DNA of 19,822 nt from UBA3537 sp965657165 (GTDB lineage Bacteria; Bacteroidota; Bacteroidia; Flavobacteriales; Flavobacteriaceae). The notes beneath the pieces are model-generated. The model was not told the origin of the DNA. It saw nothing but the letters and a program-made list of their open reading frames with translations, and ran no database searches. Below are positions 7,685-14,812 of the stretch, piece by piece; the stretch's first letter is position 1; each line of letters begins with the position of its first letter. The position numbers were made by a program, and so were the translations under genes. The stretch covers positions 1 through 19,822 of the forward strand of contig CBFHNG010000034.1 of the NCBI GenBank assembly GCA_965657165.1, read 5' to 3'.

Positions 7685-7733
7685 TGAAACTAATGTTAAG
7701 CGTGTTTTAAACTAATATTAAGAATGACTTCAA
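7685..7733 (+). promoter_or_regulatory. Pho-box-like array of 11-bp direct repeats
   Basis: Five pentamers recur with an exact 11-bp period: TGAAA (7685), TTAAG (7696), TTAAA (7707), TTAAG (7718) and TTCAA (7729). Units 1 and 3 also share the rest of the 11-mer (9 of 11 bases), so the 14-mer AAACTAATGTTAAG recurs 22 bp later with one change. OmpR/PhoB-family regulators bind such 11-bp-spaced direct repeats. The array ends 25 bp before a -7-like box and 55 bp before the response-regulator gene, a good place for an activator. Confidence 0.5.
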
Positions 7734-7758
7734 TTTTTTTTATTCGTGTCTTATTCAA

Positions 7759-7766
7759 TATCTTTA
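7759..7766 (+). promoter_or_regulatory. Possible -7 promoter box for the response regulator gene
   Basis: TATCTTTA matches TAnnTTTG except for the last base and lies 22 nt before the ATG. A weak box would fit a promoter needing an activator at the upstream repeat array. Confidence 0.35.
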
Positions 7767-7788
7767 CGTATAAATCATAACACTAGAA

Positions 7789-8481
7789 ATGAATAATTCT
7801 AACATAAAAATTCTTTTGGTTGATGACGAGCCAGATATCTTAGAGATTATCAGTTATAATCTTACTGCTCAAGGGTATAATGTAAGTACTGCAAACAACG
7901 GTGTTCAAGCCGTTAAAAAGGCCAAAAAAGAACAGCCACATTTAATAATTTTAGATGTTATGATGCCCGAAATGGATGGTATTGAGGCCTGTGAACAGAT
8001 TAGAAAAATTCCAGAACTCGAAAATACGCTAATTGCTTTTTTGACCGCAAGAGGTGAAGATTACTCGCAAGTTGCAGGTTTTGAAGCTGGTGCTGATGAT
8101 TATATTACAAAGCCCATAAAACCAAAAGTATTGGTCAGTAAAATCAAGTCTTTGCTCAGACGATTAAATACGACTTCTAATACACAATCTAAAGACTTAA
8201 TTGAGTTGGAACACCTCACTATTGATAGAGAAGCCTATAAAATAGTTTTTAAGGGCGAAGATATTGTTTTGCCACGTAAAGAATTTGAATTGTTATATTT
8301 GTTGGCATCTAAACCAGGAAAAGTTTTTAAGCGCGAGGATATTCTCGATAAAATTTGGGGTAATGAAGTCGTTGTTGGAGGAAGAACGATAGATGTTCAT
8401 ATTCGAAAATTGCGTGAAAAACTTGGAGACAAATGCTTTAAAACAATTAAAGGGGTAGGGTATAAGTTTGAAAATAAATGA
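7789..8481 (+). CDS. OmpR/PhoB-family response regulator
   Basis: This 230-residue protein has a receiver domain (residues ~5-122) with the acidic pair D12/D13, phospho-acceptor D56 in LDVMMPEMDG, T86 and K108 (DYITKPIKP). A C-terminal winged-helix DNA-binding domain (~130-229) shows PRKEFELLYLLAS, RTIDVHIRKLREKLG and IKGVGYKF. Full length for the family. The next gene, a histidine kinase, starts inside its stop codon (ATGA, 8478-8481), so the two form a cognate pair. The kinase H-box resembles PhoR, so a phosphate or envelope role is possible, but no phosphate transport genes lie here. The 11-bp repeats upstream suggest that it regulates its own gene. Confidence 0.95.
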   Translation: MNNSNIKILLVDDEPDILEIISYNLTAQGYNVSTANNGVQAVKKAKKEQPHLIILDVMMPEMDGIEACEQIRKIPELENTLIAFLTARGEDYSQVAGFEAGADDYITKPIKPKVLVSKIKSLLRRLNTTSNTQSKDLIELEHLTIDREAYKIVFKGEDIVLPRKEFELLYLLASKPGKVFKREDILDKIWGNEVVVGGRTIDVHIRKLREKLGDKCFKTIKGVGYKFENK

Positions 8482-9521
8482 ATCTAAAAAAGACGTATAA
8501 ATTTGCAGTCATAACGGCACTACTCCTAACGTTTTTCCTCGCACTCTCTATGAGTGTTTTTTTGTTTTTTACAAATGATTTTAATTTAAAATTAATAGGC
8601 TTTTCTTCACTTTTGTGTTTTGTCATCAGCTTTGTTTTAGTACAAATCCGTATTGAACGTTATATCTATAAAAAAATAGAAAAAATATATAACGATGTCA
8701 TATTCTTAGAATCTGAACCTGGCCCAGTAAAGAGTACACCAATATCTACAGATTTAGAGTTTTTAAGTAAGGAGCTTAGTAAATACACAAAACTTAAAAA
8801 AAATGAATTGGAATCCTTTAAGGCTAGAGAAGAATTTAGAAAAGAATTTGTAGGCAATGTGGCCCATGAACTCAAAACACCATTATTTACAGTACAAGGC
8901 TATATTTCTACGCTTTTGGATGGTGCAATGAGTGATAAAGATATTTTGGAAAAATATCTAAAAAGAGCAGATAAGGGCGTAGATCGATTGATATATATTG
9001 TTCAAGATTTGGATACAATTACAAAAATAGAATTTGGTGATGCGAAGTTGGAAAAATCAAATTTTGATATCATAGAGCTCATAAAAACTATTTTTGACCA
9101 ACTTGAAATGAAAGCCAAAAAGGAAAAAATCACTTTGACTTTTGATGAACTCACACCAACATCAGTTTTTGTTAATGCCGATATGAAGCGAATACAGCAA
9201 GTGCTAATCAATCTTATTGTAAACTCTATCAAATATGGTCATGCTAATGGCACCACAGAATTAAGTGTAGAATCTTTAAATTCTGACAAAGTTTTGGTTC
9301 GAGTTACAGACAATGGAGAAGGCATAAAGGAAGAACACATTCCTCGACTTTTTGAGCGTTTTTATAGAGTTGACAAAAGTGGTGCGCGAAGTGAAGGCGG
9401 ATCTGGACTAGGGCTTGCTATTGTAAAACATATCTTGGAAGCCCACAACGAAACCATCCATATTGAAAGTAAATATGGCATAGGAAGTGAGTTTTCATTT
9501 ACACTTCAAAAACAACAATAA
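8478..9521 (+). CDS. Sensor histidine kinase (PhoR-like)
   Basis: This 347-residue inner-membrane kinase has two hydrophobic segments (~9-31 and ~38-58) with only about six residues between them. There is therefore essentially no periplasmic sensing domain. A linker (~60-120) leads to the dimerisation/phosphotransfer helix with H130 in FVGNVAHELKTPL. The HATPase domain has the N box (NLIVNSIKYG, N245 and N249), G1 box DNGEG (278-282), F box LFERFYRVD and G2 box GGSGLGLAI (307-315). It should autophosphorylate at H130 and pass the phosphate to D56 of the preceding regulator. The missing extracytoplasmic domain suggests sensing in the membrane or through partner proteins. The start is fixed by the ATGA overlap. 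Confidence 0.95.
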   Translation: MNLKKTYKFAVITALLLTFFLALSMSVFLFFTNDFNLKLIGFSSLLCFVISFVLVQIRIERYIYKKIEKIYNDVIFLESEPGPVKSTPISTDLEFLSKELSKYTKLKKNELESFKAREEFRKEFVGNVAHELKTPLFTVQGYISTLLDGAMSDKDILEKYLKRADKGVDRLIYIVQDLDTITKIEFGDAKLEKSNFDIIELIKTIFDQLEMKAKKEKITLTFDELTPTSVFVNADMKRIQQVLINLIVNSIKYGHANGTTELSVESLNSDKVLVRVTDNGEGIKEEHIPRLFERFYRVDKSGARSEGGSGLGLAIVKHILEAHNETIHIESKYGIGSEFSFTLQKQQ

Positions 9522-9538
9522 ATTCACCCTAATTTTCC

Positions 9539-9546
9539 TACTTTTG
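9539..9546 (+). promoter_or_regulatory. Candidate -7 promoter box for trmB
   Basis: TACTTTTG is an exact TAnnTTTG match in the 41-bp gap after the kinase gene and 16 nt before the GTG start, so trmB and the genes after it can be transcribed separately. Confidence 0.5.
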
Positions 9547-9562
9547 CTGAAAATATAAACCT

Positions 9563-10237
9563 GTGGGGAGCAAAAATAAACTGAAAAGATTTAAGGAAAA
9601 TGAAACCTTTCACAATGTCATTCAACCGACACGAGAGGAGCTAGTTAATGCTGAATTTTCGTTGAAAGGCAAATGGTGCTCATCATTTTTTAAAAACAAT
9701 AATCCTTTGGTCCTTGAATTGGGCTGTGGAAAGGGCGAATATACTGTGGGTTTGGCCAAACGCTATCCCCATAAAAATTTTATTGGAATAGATGTCAAAG
9801 GGGCACGTTTTTGGAAAGGTGCCAAAACTGCTATTGAAGATCAAATGCCCAATGTTGCATTTATTCGAACTCAAATAGAGCTCATAGAACACATCTTTGC
9901 TCAAAATGAGGTTGATGAAATTTGGATTACTTTTCCAGATCCTCAAATTAAGTACAAACGAACAAAACACCGCTTGACTAATGCTGCATTTTTGCAACGC
10001 TATAAAAATGTTTTAAACAATACAGGGGTTGTTCATCTCAAAACAGACAGTGAGTTTATGCATGGCTACACTCTTGGGTTGTTGCACGGGCTTGGGCATG
10101 AGGTTGAGTATGCAAATCATGATGTGTACCGACAAGAGGGAAGTCCAAAGGAAGTGACTGAAATACAAACCTATTATGAAGAAATCTATTTGGCAAAAGA
10201 CAAAGCAATTACCTATATTAGATTCAAAATCAATTAG
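9563..10237 (+). CDS. trmB: tRNA (guanine(46)-N7)-methyltransferase
   Basis: This 224-residue SAM-dependent enzyme makes m7G46 in the tRNA variable loop. The SAM site is LELGCGKGEY (51-60), followed by FIGIDVKGARFWKGA (acidic Asp77 binding the ribose). FPDPQIKYKRTKHRL (from residue 124) is the TrmB signature, and FMHGYTLGLLHG with the late HDVYRQEG region completes the core. The start is GTG at 9563: the resulting N-terminus GSKNKLKRFKENETF matches what I know of flavobacterial TrmB, and there is no in-frame ATG that keeps it. The LysE-family gene begins 4 nt after the stop, so the two are likely co-transcribed. Confidence 0.95.
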   Translation: MGSKNKLKRFKENETFHNVIQPTREELVNAEFSLKGKWCSSFFKNNNPLVLELGCGKGEYTVGLAKRYPHKNFIGIDVKGARFWKGAKTAIEDQMPNVAFIRTQIELIEHIFAQNEVDEIWITFPDPQIKYKRTKHRLTNAAFLQRYKNVLNNTGVVHLKTDSEFMHGYTLGLLHGLGHEVEYANHDVYRQEGSPKEVTEIQTYYEEIYLAKDKAITYIRFKIN

Positions 10238-10240
10238 AAA

Positions 10241-10873
10241 TTGAATAATACATACATCTTTTTTATAAGTCTCGTGATAGCTTTTATTGGTGTTCTACCG
10301 CCAGGGCTACTCAATGTGACTGCTGCAAAAATTAGCTTAAAAGAGGGACACAACAGAGGATTTATGTTTTCAATTGGTGTATGTATAATAGTGGCTTTGC
10401 AAGTTTATATCGCTACTGTTTTTGCCAAATATCTCAATCAACATCCTGAAGTGACAATAATTCTAAAGCGTGTTGCATTTGTGATTTTCATATTGGTGTC
10501 TATTTATTTCTTTTTTACAGCGAAATCAAAACCAAAAAGTCTTGAAGTAGAGCCCTCAATTAAAAGCAAACAAAGTCGTATTTTTCAAGGGGTGTTTTTG
10601 TCTTCGCTTAATATTTTTCCAATACCGTTTCAGGCCTATATGGTTACAACGCTTGTTTCTTTTAAATGGTTTAGATTAGAACCCACAACAATAGGTGCAT
10701 ATGTTTCAGGTGCTGTAATGGGAACATTTATGGCATTGTATGTTTATATACTATTTTTTGATACTTTAAAAAACACCAAATTTGTGACACCAAAAAACAT
10801 GAATTACTCTATTGCAATCATAACATTAGCAGTTGCAATTGTTACGCTAATTAATTTAATACGAGTGGGTTAA
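10241..10873 (+). CDS. LysE/RhtB-family transporter
   Basis: This 210-residue integral membrane protein has about six hydrophobic segments (~5-27, 38-62, 70-92, 113-137, 146-168, 182-205). The PPG motif (residues 20-22) in the first helix, followed by LLNVTAAKISLKEGHNRG, is the hallmark of LysE-type exporters, which expel amino acids or related metabolites across the inner membrane. The substrate cannot be told. The start is TTG, just 4 nt after the trmB stop; the next in-frame Met (residue 42) would remove the first helix and the PPG motif, so TTG is preferred. The following gene begins 2 nt after its stop, making a compact trmB-lysE-alkyltransferase-like unit with no obvious shared pathway. 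Confidence 0.85.
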   Translation: MNNTYIFFISLVIAFIGVLPPGLLNVTAAKISLKEGHNRGFMFSIGVCIIVALQVYIATVFAKYLNQHPEVTIILKRVAFVIFILVSIYFFFTAKSKPKSLEVEPSIKSKQSRIFQGVFLSSLNIFPIPFQAYMVTTLVSFKWFRLEPTTIGAYVSGAVMGTFMALYVYILFFDTLKNTKFVTPKNMNYSIAIITLAVAIVTLINLIRVG

Positions 10874-10875
10874 TC

Positions 10876-11202
10876 ATGTCAGAGTCCTCAAATTTTTTTG
10901 ATAAATGTTATGAAGTTGCACGTCAAATTCCATTTGGTCGTGTAACAAGCTACGGGGCAATTGCAACATATTTGGCAACACCAAGAAGTGCAAGAGCAGT
11001 GGGATATGCTATGACGGCTTCACATGGTAAAGATGTTCCTGCACACAGAGTGGTCAACAGAAAAGGACTCCTCACTGGGAAACACCATTTTGATGGCATA
11101 AACTTAATGCAGCAACTTTTAGAAAATGAAGGCATTCAAGTTAAAGACAATCAAATTCAGAATTTTGAATCTGTTTTTTGGGATCCTGTAAAAGAACTTT
11201 AG
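10876..11202 (+). CDS. Alkyltransferase-like (ATL) protein, MGMT fold without the active Cys
   Basis: This 108-residue protein matches the DNA-binding C-terminal domain of O6-alkylguanine-DNA alkyltransferase. It has IPFGRVTSYGAIA (Tyr26 of the helix-turn-helix), SARAVGYAM with the base-flipping Arg40, and an active-site loop reading PAHRVV (55-60) instead of PCHRVV. The acceptor Cys is therefore Ala56, and self-alkylation is not possible. Known ATLs (for example E. coli YbaZ with PWHR, S. pombe Atl1) bind O6-alkylguanine and hand it to nucleotide excision repair; the same role is inferred here. The N-terminal domain of full MGMT is absent, as usual for ATLs. Confidence 0.88.
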   Translation: MSESSNFFDKCYEVARQIPFGRVTSYGAIATYLATPRSARAVGYAMTASHGKDVPAHRVVNRKGLLTGKHHFDGINLMQQLLENEGIQVKDNQIQNFESVFWDPVKEL

Positions 11203-11222
11203 CTTTTTTAACAAATCAAGCG

Positions 11223-11230
11223 TATATTTG
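11223..11230 (+). promoter_or_regulatory. Candidate -7 promoter box for the mrp cluster
   Basis: TATATTTG, followed by C, is an exact and typical TAnnTTTG box, 29 nt before the mrp start and just after the preceding gene ends. It would drive the mrp-nifU-FNR-ferredoxin genes. Confidence 0.65.
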
Positions 11231-11259
11231 CACCTTAGAACAAATCTAAATTACACGCC

Positions 11260-12393
11260 TTGAAATTTACAAAACAAGCAATTGAAGACGCATTGAAAAC
11301 CATCACAATTCCTGGTGAGGGTAAAAACATGATTGAAAGCAAAGCCGTAAAAAATATTGTTGTTTTCGATGATGAGGTTATTGTTGATCTATCGATATCA
11401 AACCCCAGTTTACAAGCAAAAAAACGTACAGAAGTTAATATCATGAAAGCGATTCATGAGTTAGTGTATCCAAAAGCAAAAATTCAAGTCAACGTAAAAG
11501 TTGATGCGCCATCAACACCAAAAAATCAAATCAAAGGAAAGGCAATTCCAGGGATTCAAAATATTGTAGCTATTGCTTCAGGTAAAGGTGGTGTTGGGAA
11601 GTCAACGGTTACTTCAAATATTGCAGTAACACTCTCAAAAATGGGATTCAAAGTAGGGATTTTAGATGCCGATATTTATGGTCCTTCAGTTCCAATAATG
11701 TTTGATGTCGCACATGAAAAACCACTTGCAGTTCAAGTTGATGGAGCTTCAAAAATGAAACCTATTGAAAATTATGGTGTTAAAATATTATCCATAGGAT
11801 TTTTCACCAAAACAGATCAAGCTGTAGTGTGGCGAGGACCAATGGCAGCAAAAGCACTCAATCAAATGATTTTTGATGCTGCATGGGGAGAATTAGATTT
11901 TCTATTGATTGATTTACCACCTGGAACAGGCGATATTCATTTGAGTATTATGCAATCCTTACCCCTTACCGGAGCTGTGGTTGTTAGTACACCACAAAAT
12001 GTAGCATTAGCAGATGCCAAAAAAGGTGTAGCCATGTTTCAACAAGATAGCATAGACGTTCCAGTCCTTGGAATTATAGAAAATATGGCTTATTTCTCAC
12101 CAAAAGAATTGCCAGAAAATAAATATTATATCTTTGGTCAAGAAGGTGCAAAGCATCTTGCGGAAGATTTAGGAGTTCCTTTTTTAGGAGAAATCCCTAT
12201 TGTACAAAGCATAAGAGAAGCAGGAGATTTTGGTCGCCCAGCAGCCATGCAAACAGAAACTGCTATTGAAACAGCTTTTGATGCAATTACAAAAGAAGTC
12301 GTACAGCAAGTTGTACAACGAAATAAAGATTTACCACCAACAGAGGCCATCAAAATCACAACAATGGCGGGTTGTAGTGCCGTAAAAAAATAA
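11260..12393 (+). CDS. mrp: Mrp/ApbC-type P-loop Fe-S carrier ATPase
   Basis: This 377-residue protein has an N-terminal MIP18-like (DUF59) domain (~1-85), then a MinD-type ATPase with the deviant Walker A GKGGVGKST (108-116), ILDADIYGPSVP, and LLIDLPPGTGD. Homologues (ApbC/Mrp, Nbp35) bind and transfer [4Fe-4S] clusters in the cytosol. The usual CxxC after ENMxYF is missing: the segment reads ENMAYFSPKELPENKYY, and the only Cys in the protein is C372 near the C-terminus (AGCSAVKK). The start is TTG at 11260, giving MKFTKQAIEDALKTI, which aligns with the family N-terminus; no ATG occurs before residue 24. A NifU-type gene follows after 12 nt, which supports a role in Fe-S assembly. Confidence 0.92.
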   Translation: MKFTKQAIEDALKTITIPGEGKNMIESKAVKNIVVFDDEVIVDLSISNPSLQAKKRTEVNIMKAIHELVYPKAKIQVNVKVDAPSTPKNQIKGKAIPGIQNIVAIASGKGGVGKSTVTSNIAVTLSKMGFKVGILDADIYGPSVPIMFDVAHEKPLAVQVDGASKMKPIENYGVKILSIGFFTKTDQAVVWRGPMAAKALNQMIFDAAWGELDFLLIDLPPGTGDIHLSIMQSLPLTGAVVVSTPQNVALADAKKGVAMFQQDSIDVPVLGIIENMAYFSPKELPENKYYIFGQEGAKHLAEDLGVPFLGEIPIVQSIREAGDFGRPAAMQTETAIETAFDAITKEVVQQVVQRNKDLPPTEAIKITTMAGCSAVKK

Positions 12394-12405
12394 AACGATA
12401 CAACT

Positions 12406-12648
12406 ATGAATTCAAATGAACTTAGAGCAAACGTTGAAAAAGCCTTGAATGAAATTCGCCCTTTTTTACAAAACGACGGTGGTGATATCAACTTGATTTC
12501 TATCGAAAATGATGAAGTTGTAAAGGTACAATTAATTGGAGCTTGTTCTTCTTGTAGTGTCAATCAAATGACCCTAAAATCGGGGGTGGAAATGACCATA
12601 AAAAAGTATGCCCCTCAAATTCAATCTGTTATAAATATCGAAGCATAA
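12406..12648 (+). CDS. NifU-type Fe-S scaffold (C-terminal Nfu domain)
   Basis: This 80-residue protein is a single Nfu domain: LNEIRPFLQNDGGDINLI at the start, then a CxxC cluster site C47/C50 in GACSSCSVNQMTLKSGVE. Nfu proteins hold a [4Fe-4S] cluster between two subunits through this CxxC and deliver it to apoproteins. Length matches the stand-alone Nfu type without the N-terminal domain of NfuA. It sits between mrp and the ferredoxin reductase gene, so it probably supplies the cluster-binding cysteines that this Mrp lacks, as an inference from position only. The stop is 1 nt from the next ATG. Confidence 0.93.
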   Translation: MNSNELRANVEKALNEIRPFLQNDGGDINLISIENDEVVKVQLIGACSSCSVNQMTLKSGVEMTIKKYAPQIQSVINIEA

Positions 12649-12649
12649 A

Positions 12650-13705
12650 ATGATTAAAACCGATATTCTTATTATTGGTGCAGGACCAACTGGACTTTTT
12701 ACAGTTTTTGAAGCAGGTCTTCTTAAACTCAAATGTCATCTTATTGATGCATTGCCACAACCCGGTGGACAGTGTTCAGAAATTTATCCAAAAAAACCTA
12801 TTTATGACATCCCTGCCTATCCAGAAATATTAGCTGGAGATCTTACAAAAAAATTATTAGAACAGTCTAAACAGTTTGAACCAGGTTTTACGCTAGGAGA
12901 ACGCGCCGAAACTATTGAAAAGCTAGACGACGGTTCGTTTATTGTAATGACCAACAAAGGCACCAAACATCAAGCCCCAGTAGTTGCTATTGCTGGCGGA
13001 TTGGGAAGTTTTGAACCTCGAAAACCTGTTTTGGAAAATATTTCAGATTTTGAAGATAAAGGCATTGCCTATATGATTAAAGATCCAGAAGTGTATCGCA
13101 ACAAGCGTGTTGTTATTGCTGGAGGCGGAGATTCTGCATTGGACTGGTCTATTTTTCTTAGTGATGTTGCTAGTGAAGTTACACTGATTCATCGAAGAAC
13201 TGAATTTAGAGGTGCCTTAGACTCGGTAGAAAAGGTACAAGATTTAAAGAACAAAGGAAAGATTAATTTAATAACTCCTGCTGAAGTTACAGCACTTTTT
13301 GGTCACAATAAACTAGAATCTATAGAGGTTACAAAAACTGGTGGAATACCACAACGTATTGATACTGATGCTTTTATCCCATTATTTGGGCTATCGCCAA
13401 AACTAGGACCTATTGCAAATTGGGGTCTCGAAATCGAAAAAAATGCCATTAAAGTCAATAATGCACTTGATTATCAAACCAATATCCCTGGTATTTTTGC
13501 AATTGGTGACGTCAATACTTATCCTGGAAAATTAAAGCTAATTTTATGTGGTTTTCATGAAGCTACACTTATGTGCCAAGCGGCCTATAAAATCATCAAT
13601 CCAGGGAAACGTTTAGTACTCAAATATACTACAGTAACTGGGGTAGATGGTTTTGATGGATCACGAAAAGAAGCACCCAAAAGTGTGGTAAAATCAATTG
13701 ATTAA
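12650..13705 (+). CDS. Ferredoxin--NADP(+) reductase, thioredoxin-reductase type
   Basis: This 351-residue flavoprotein has the N-terminal FAD site GAGPTG (10-15), PQPGGQCSEIYP, the NADPH site GGGDSA (158-163) followed by HRRTEFRG, and the C-terminal FAD motif GIFAIGDVNTYPGK (281-294). The redox CxxC of thioredoxin reductase (expected near residue 140) is absent, which with the overall length puts it in the TrxR-type FNR family of Bacillus and Chlorobium. It should move electrons between NADPH and a ferredoxin. The partner is very likely the [2Fe-2S] ferredoxin encoded next, whose ATG overlaps this stop by one base (TAATG). Confidence 0.92.
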   Translation: MIKTDILIIGAGPTGLFTVFEAGLLKLKCHLIDALPQPGGQCSEIYPKKPIYDIPAYPEILAGDLTKKLLEQSKQFEPGFTLGERAETIEKLDDGSFIVMTNKGTKHQAPVVAIAGGLGSFEPRKPVLENISDFEDKGIAYMIKDPEVYRNKRVVIAGGGDSALDWSIFLSDVASEVTLIHRRTEFRGALDSVEKVQDLKNKGKINLITPAEVTALFGHNKLESIEVTKTGGIPQRIDTDAFIPLFGLSPKLGPIANWGLEIEKNAIKVNNALDYQTNIPGIFAIGDVNTYPGKLKLILCGFHEATLMCQAAYKIINPGKRLVLKYTTVTGVDGFDGSRKEAPKSVVKSID

Positions 13706-14037
13706 TGTCTTCTGATATCAACATAAAAATCACGGATCGATTGGGGGTTACTCATACAATTGAAGCTCCGACAGACATGGCACTAAACCTAATGGAAGTT
13801 GTTCGTATGTATGAACTTGCTCCAGAAGGAACTATTGGTATTTGTGGTGGAATTGCCATGTGTGCATCATGTCAGTGTTATGTACAAAGCACACATGAAT
13901 TACCTGAAAAATCAGACGATGAAGAAGCTATGCTTAGCGAAGCTTTTCATGTAAAGTCCAACAGTCGATTAGGCTGTCAAATCCAAATGATACCCGAAAT
14001 GGAAGGGCTAGAAGTAGAATTAGCTCCAGAGGAGTAA
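13705..14037 (+). CDS. [2Fe-2S] ferredoxin, adrenodoxin/Isc type
   Basis: This 110-residue ferredoxin has ligand spacing C47-x5-C53-x2-C56 ... C91 (CGGIAMCASC and RLGCQI), the vertebrate adrenodoxin/bacterial Isc Fdx type rather than the plant type. An extra Cys58 lies next to the cluster site. It is cytosolic and probably accepts electrons from the reductase encoded just before it; with mrp and nifU in the same unit, delivery of electrons for Fe-S cluster assembly is a reasonable guess. The start follows from the TAATG overlap. It ends 1 nt from the 3' end of the SGNH lipoprotein gene on the other strand, with no terminator between. Confidence 0.93.
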   Translation: MSSDINIKITDRLGVTHTIEAPTDMALNLMEVVRMYELAPEGTIGICGGIAMCASCQCYVQSTHELPEKSDDEEAMLSEAFHVKSNSRLGCQIQMIPEMEGLEVELAPEE

Positions 14038-14038
14038 A

Positions 14039-14812
14039 TCATTCAATTTTTTCAATCGCTAGAGGCAAAATTCGTTCTACAAATTGAGTATACGCTAAAG
14101 TGGAGGGGTGCAGATTATCAGAGGCAACCAATGCAGGGTTTTCTAGTCCTTGTTGCGTAATATCGGTAATGTAAACATAACTCAATCCATTTGTTTCACA
14201 ATAATTTTGAGCAAAATTATTATAAAGTTCGAGTTCTTCGGAAATGGTATCTGGATTGCTATTTTGACCAAATGGCGTATATGCATAATCTGGAATTGAA
14301 ACTACAATAAGTTTTGAGGCATCGTTTCCAACCAATGCAATAGCGGTATTGGTTAATTCTACAAATTCGGTTTCGTATAGCGAAAACGGTTTACCTTGAT
14401 ACTGATTATTGACACCAATTAGTAAAGTCACTAAGTCAAAATTTGAAGATAAATTGGCGCTTGCAATCGCAGATTTTAAATTTGTAGTGGTCCATCCTGT
14501 TTGTGCAATGACATTGAGAGAAAAGGTGTCTTGGTCATTAAAATTTGCAACTAAGCTGTCTTTTAATTGTTCTGGAAAGCGACAACTGTCACAAACACTT
14601 TGTCCAATGGTATAGCTATCCCCAAGACTTAAAAGCTTATAGCTTTGCGGAGTTGTTTCTTCGTCATCACCATCATCGTTGTCGTCATTATTTTGCGTGT
14701 CTGTGATGAGTGGAACATAAGGGACTTCCGCTTTTTTGTTACAACTCAAAAGTGAGGTGCTTAAAAAGAAAACTCCTAAAAAAAAGACGGAAAATAAATT
14801 ATTTAAACGCAT
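14039..14812 (-). CDS. SGNH/GDSL-family hydrolase lipoprotein
   Basis: This 257-residue protein has a signal peptide with lipobox LLSC (Cys24), so it is predicted to be a lipidated envelope protein. A low-complexity acidic linker (~residues 41-54, Asn/Asp/Glu-rich) separates it from the catalytic domain. SGNH blocks are visible: block I LSLGDSYTIG with nucleophile Ser66, block III IGVNNQ (N136 region), and block V DNLHPS with D232 and H235. It should be a serine esterase or deacylase acting in the periplasm or at the surface; substrate unknown. The ATG lies 14 nt inside the end of the upstream acyl-CoA dehydrogenase gene, so the two are probably translated from one mRNA. Confidence 0.9.
   Translation of the reverse strand: MRLNNLFSVFFLGVFFLSTSLLSCNKKAEVPYVPLITDTQNNDDNDDGDDEETTPQSYKLLSLGDSYTIGQSVCDSCRFPEQLKDSLVANFNDQDTFSLNVIAQTGWTTTNLKSAIASANLSSNFDLVTLLIGVNNQYQGKPFSLYETEFVELTNTAIALVGNDASKLIVVSIPDYAYTPFGQNSNPDTISEELELYNNFAQNYCETNGLSYVYITDITQQGLENPALVASDNLHPSTLAYTQFVERILPLAIEKIE

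Noticed and set aside
12138..12563. 141-codon open frame on the minus strand across the mrp/nifU junction
   Set aside because: It is antisense to two strongly supported genes, and its Ser/Phe/Ala-rich sequence is what an opposite-strand shadow looks like.
12650..13705. Thioredoxin reductase as the identity of the 351-residue flavoprotein
   Set aside because: The redox-active CxxC between the FAD and NADPH motifs is missing and the neighbour is a ferredoxin gene; the TrxR-type ferredoxin-NADP reductase fits better.
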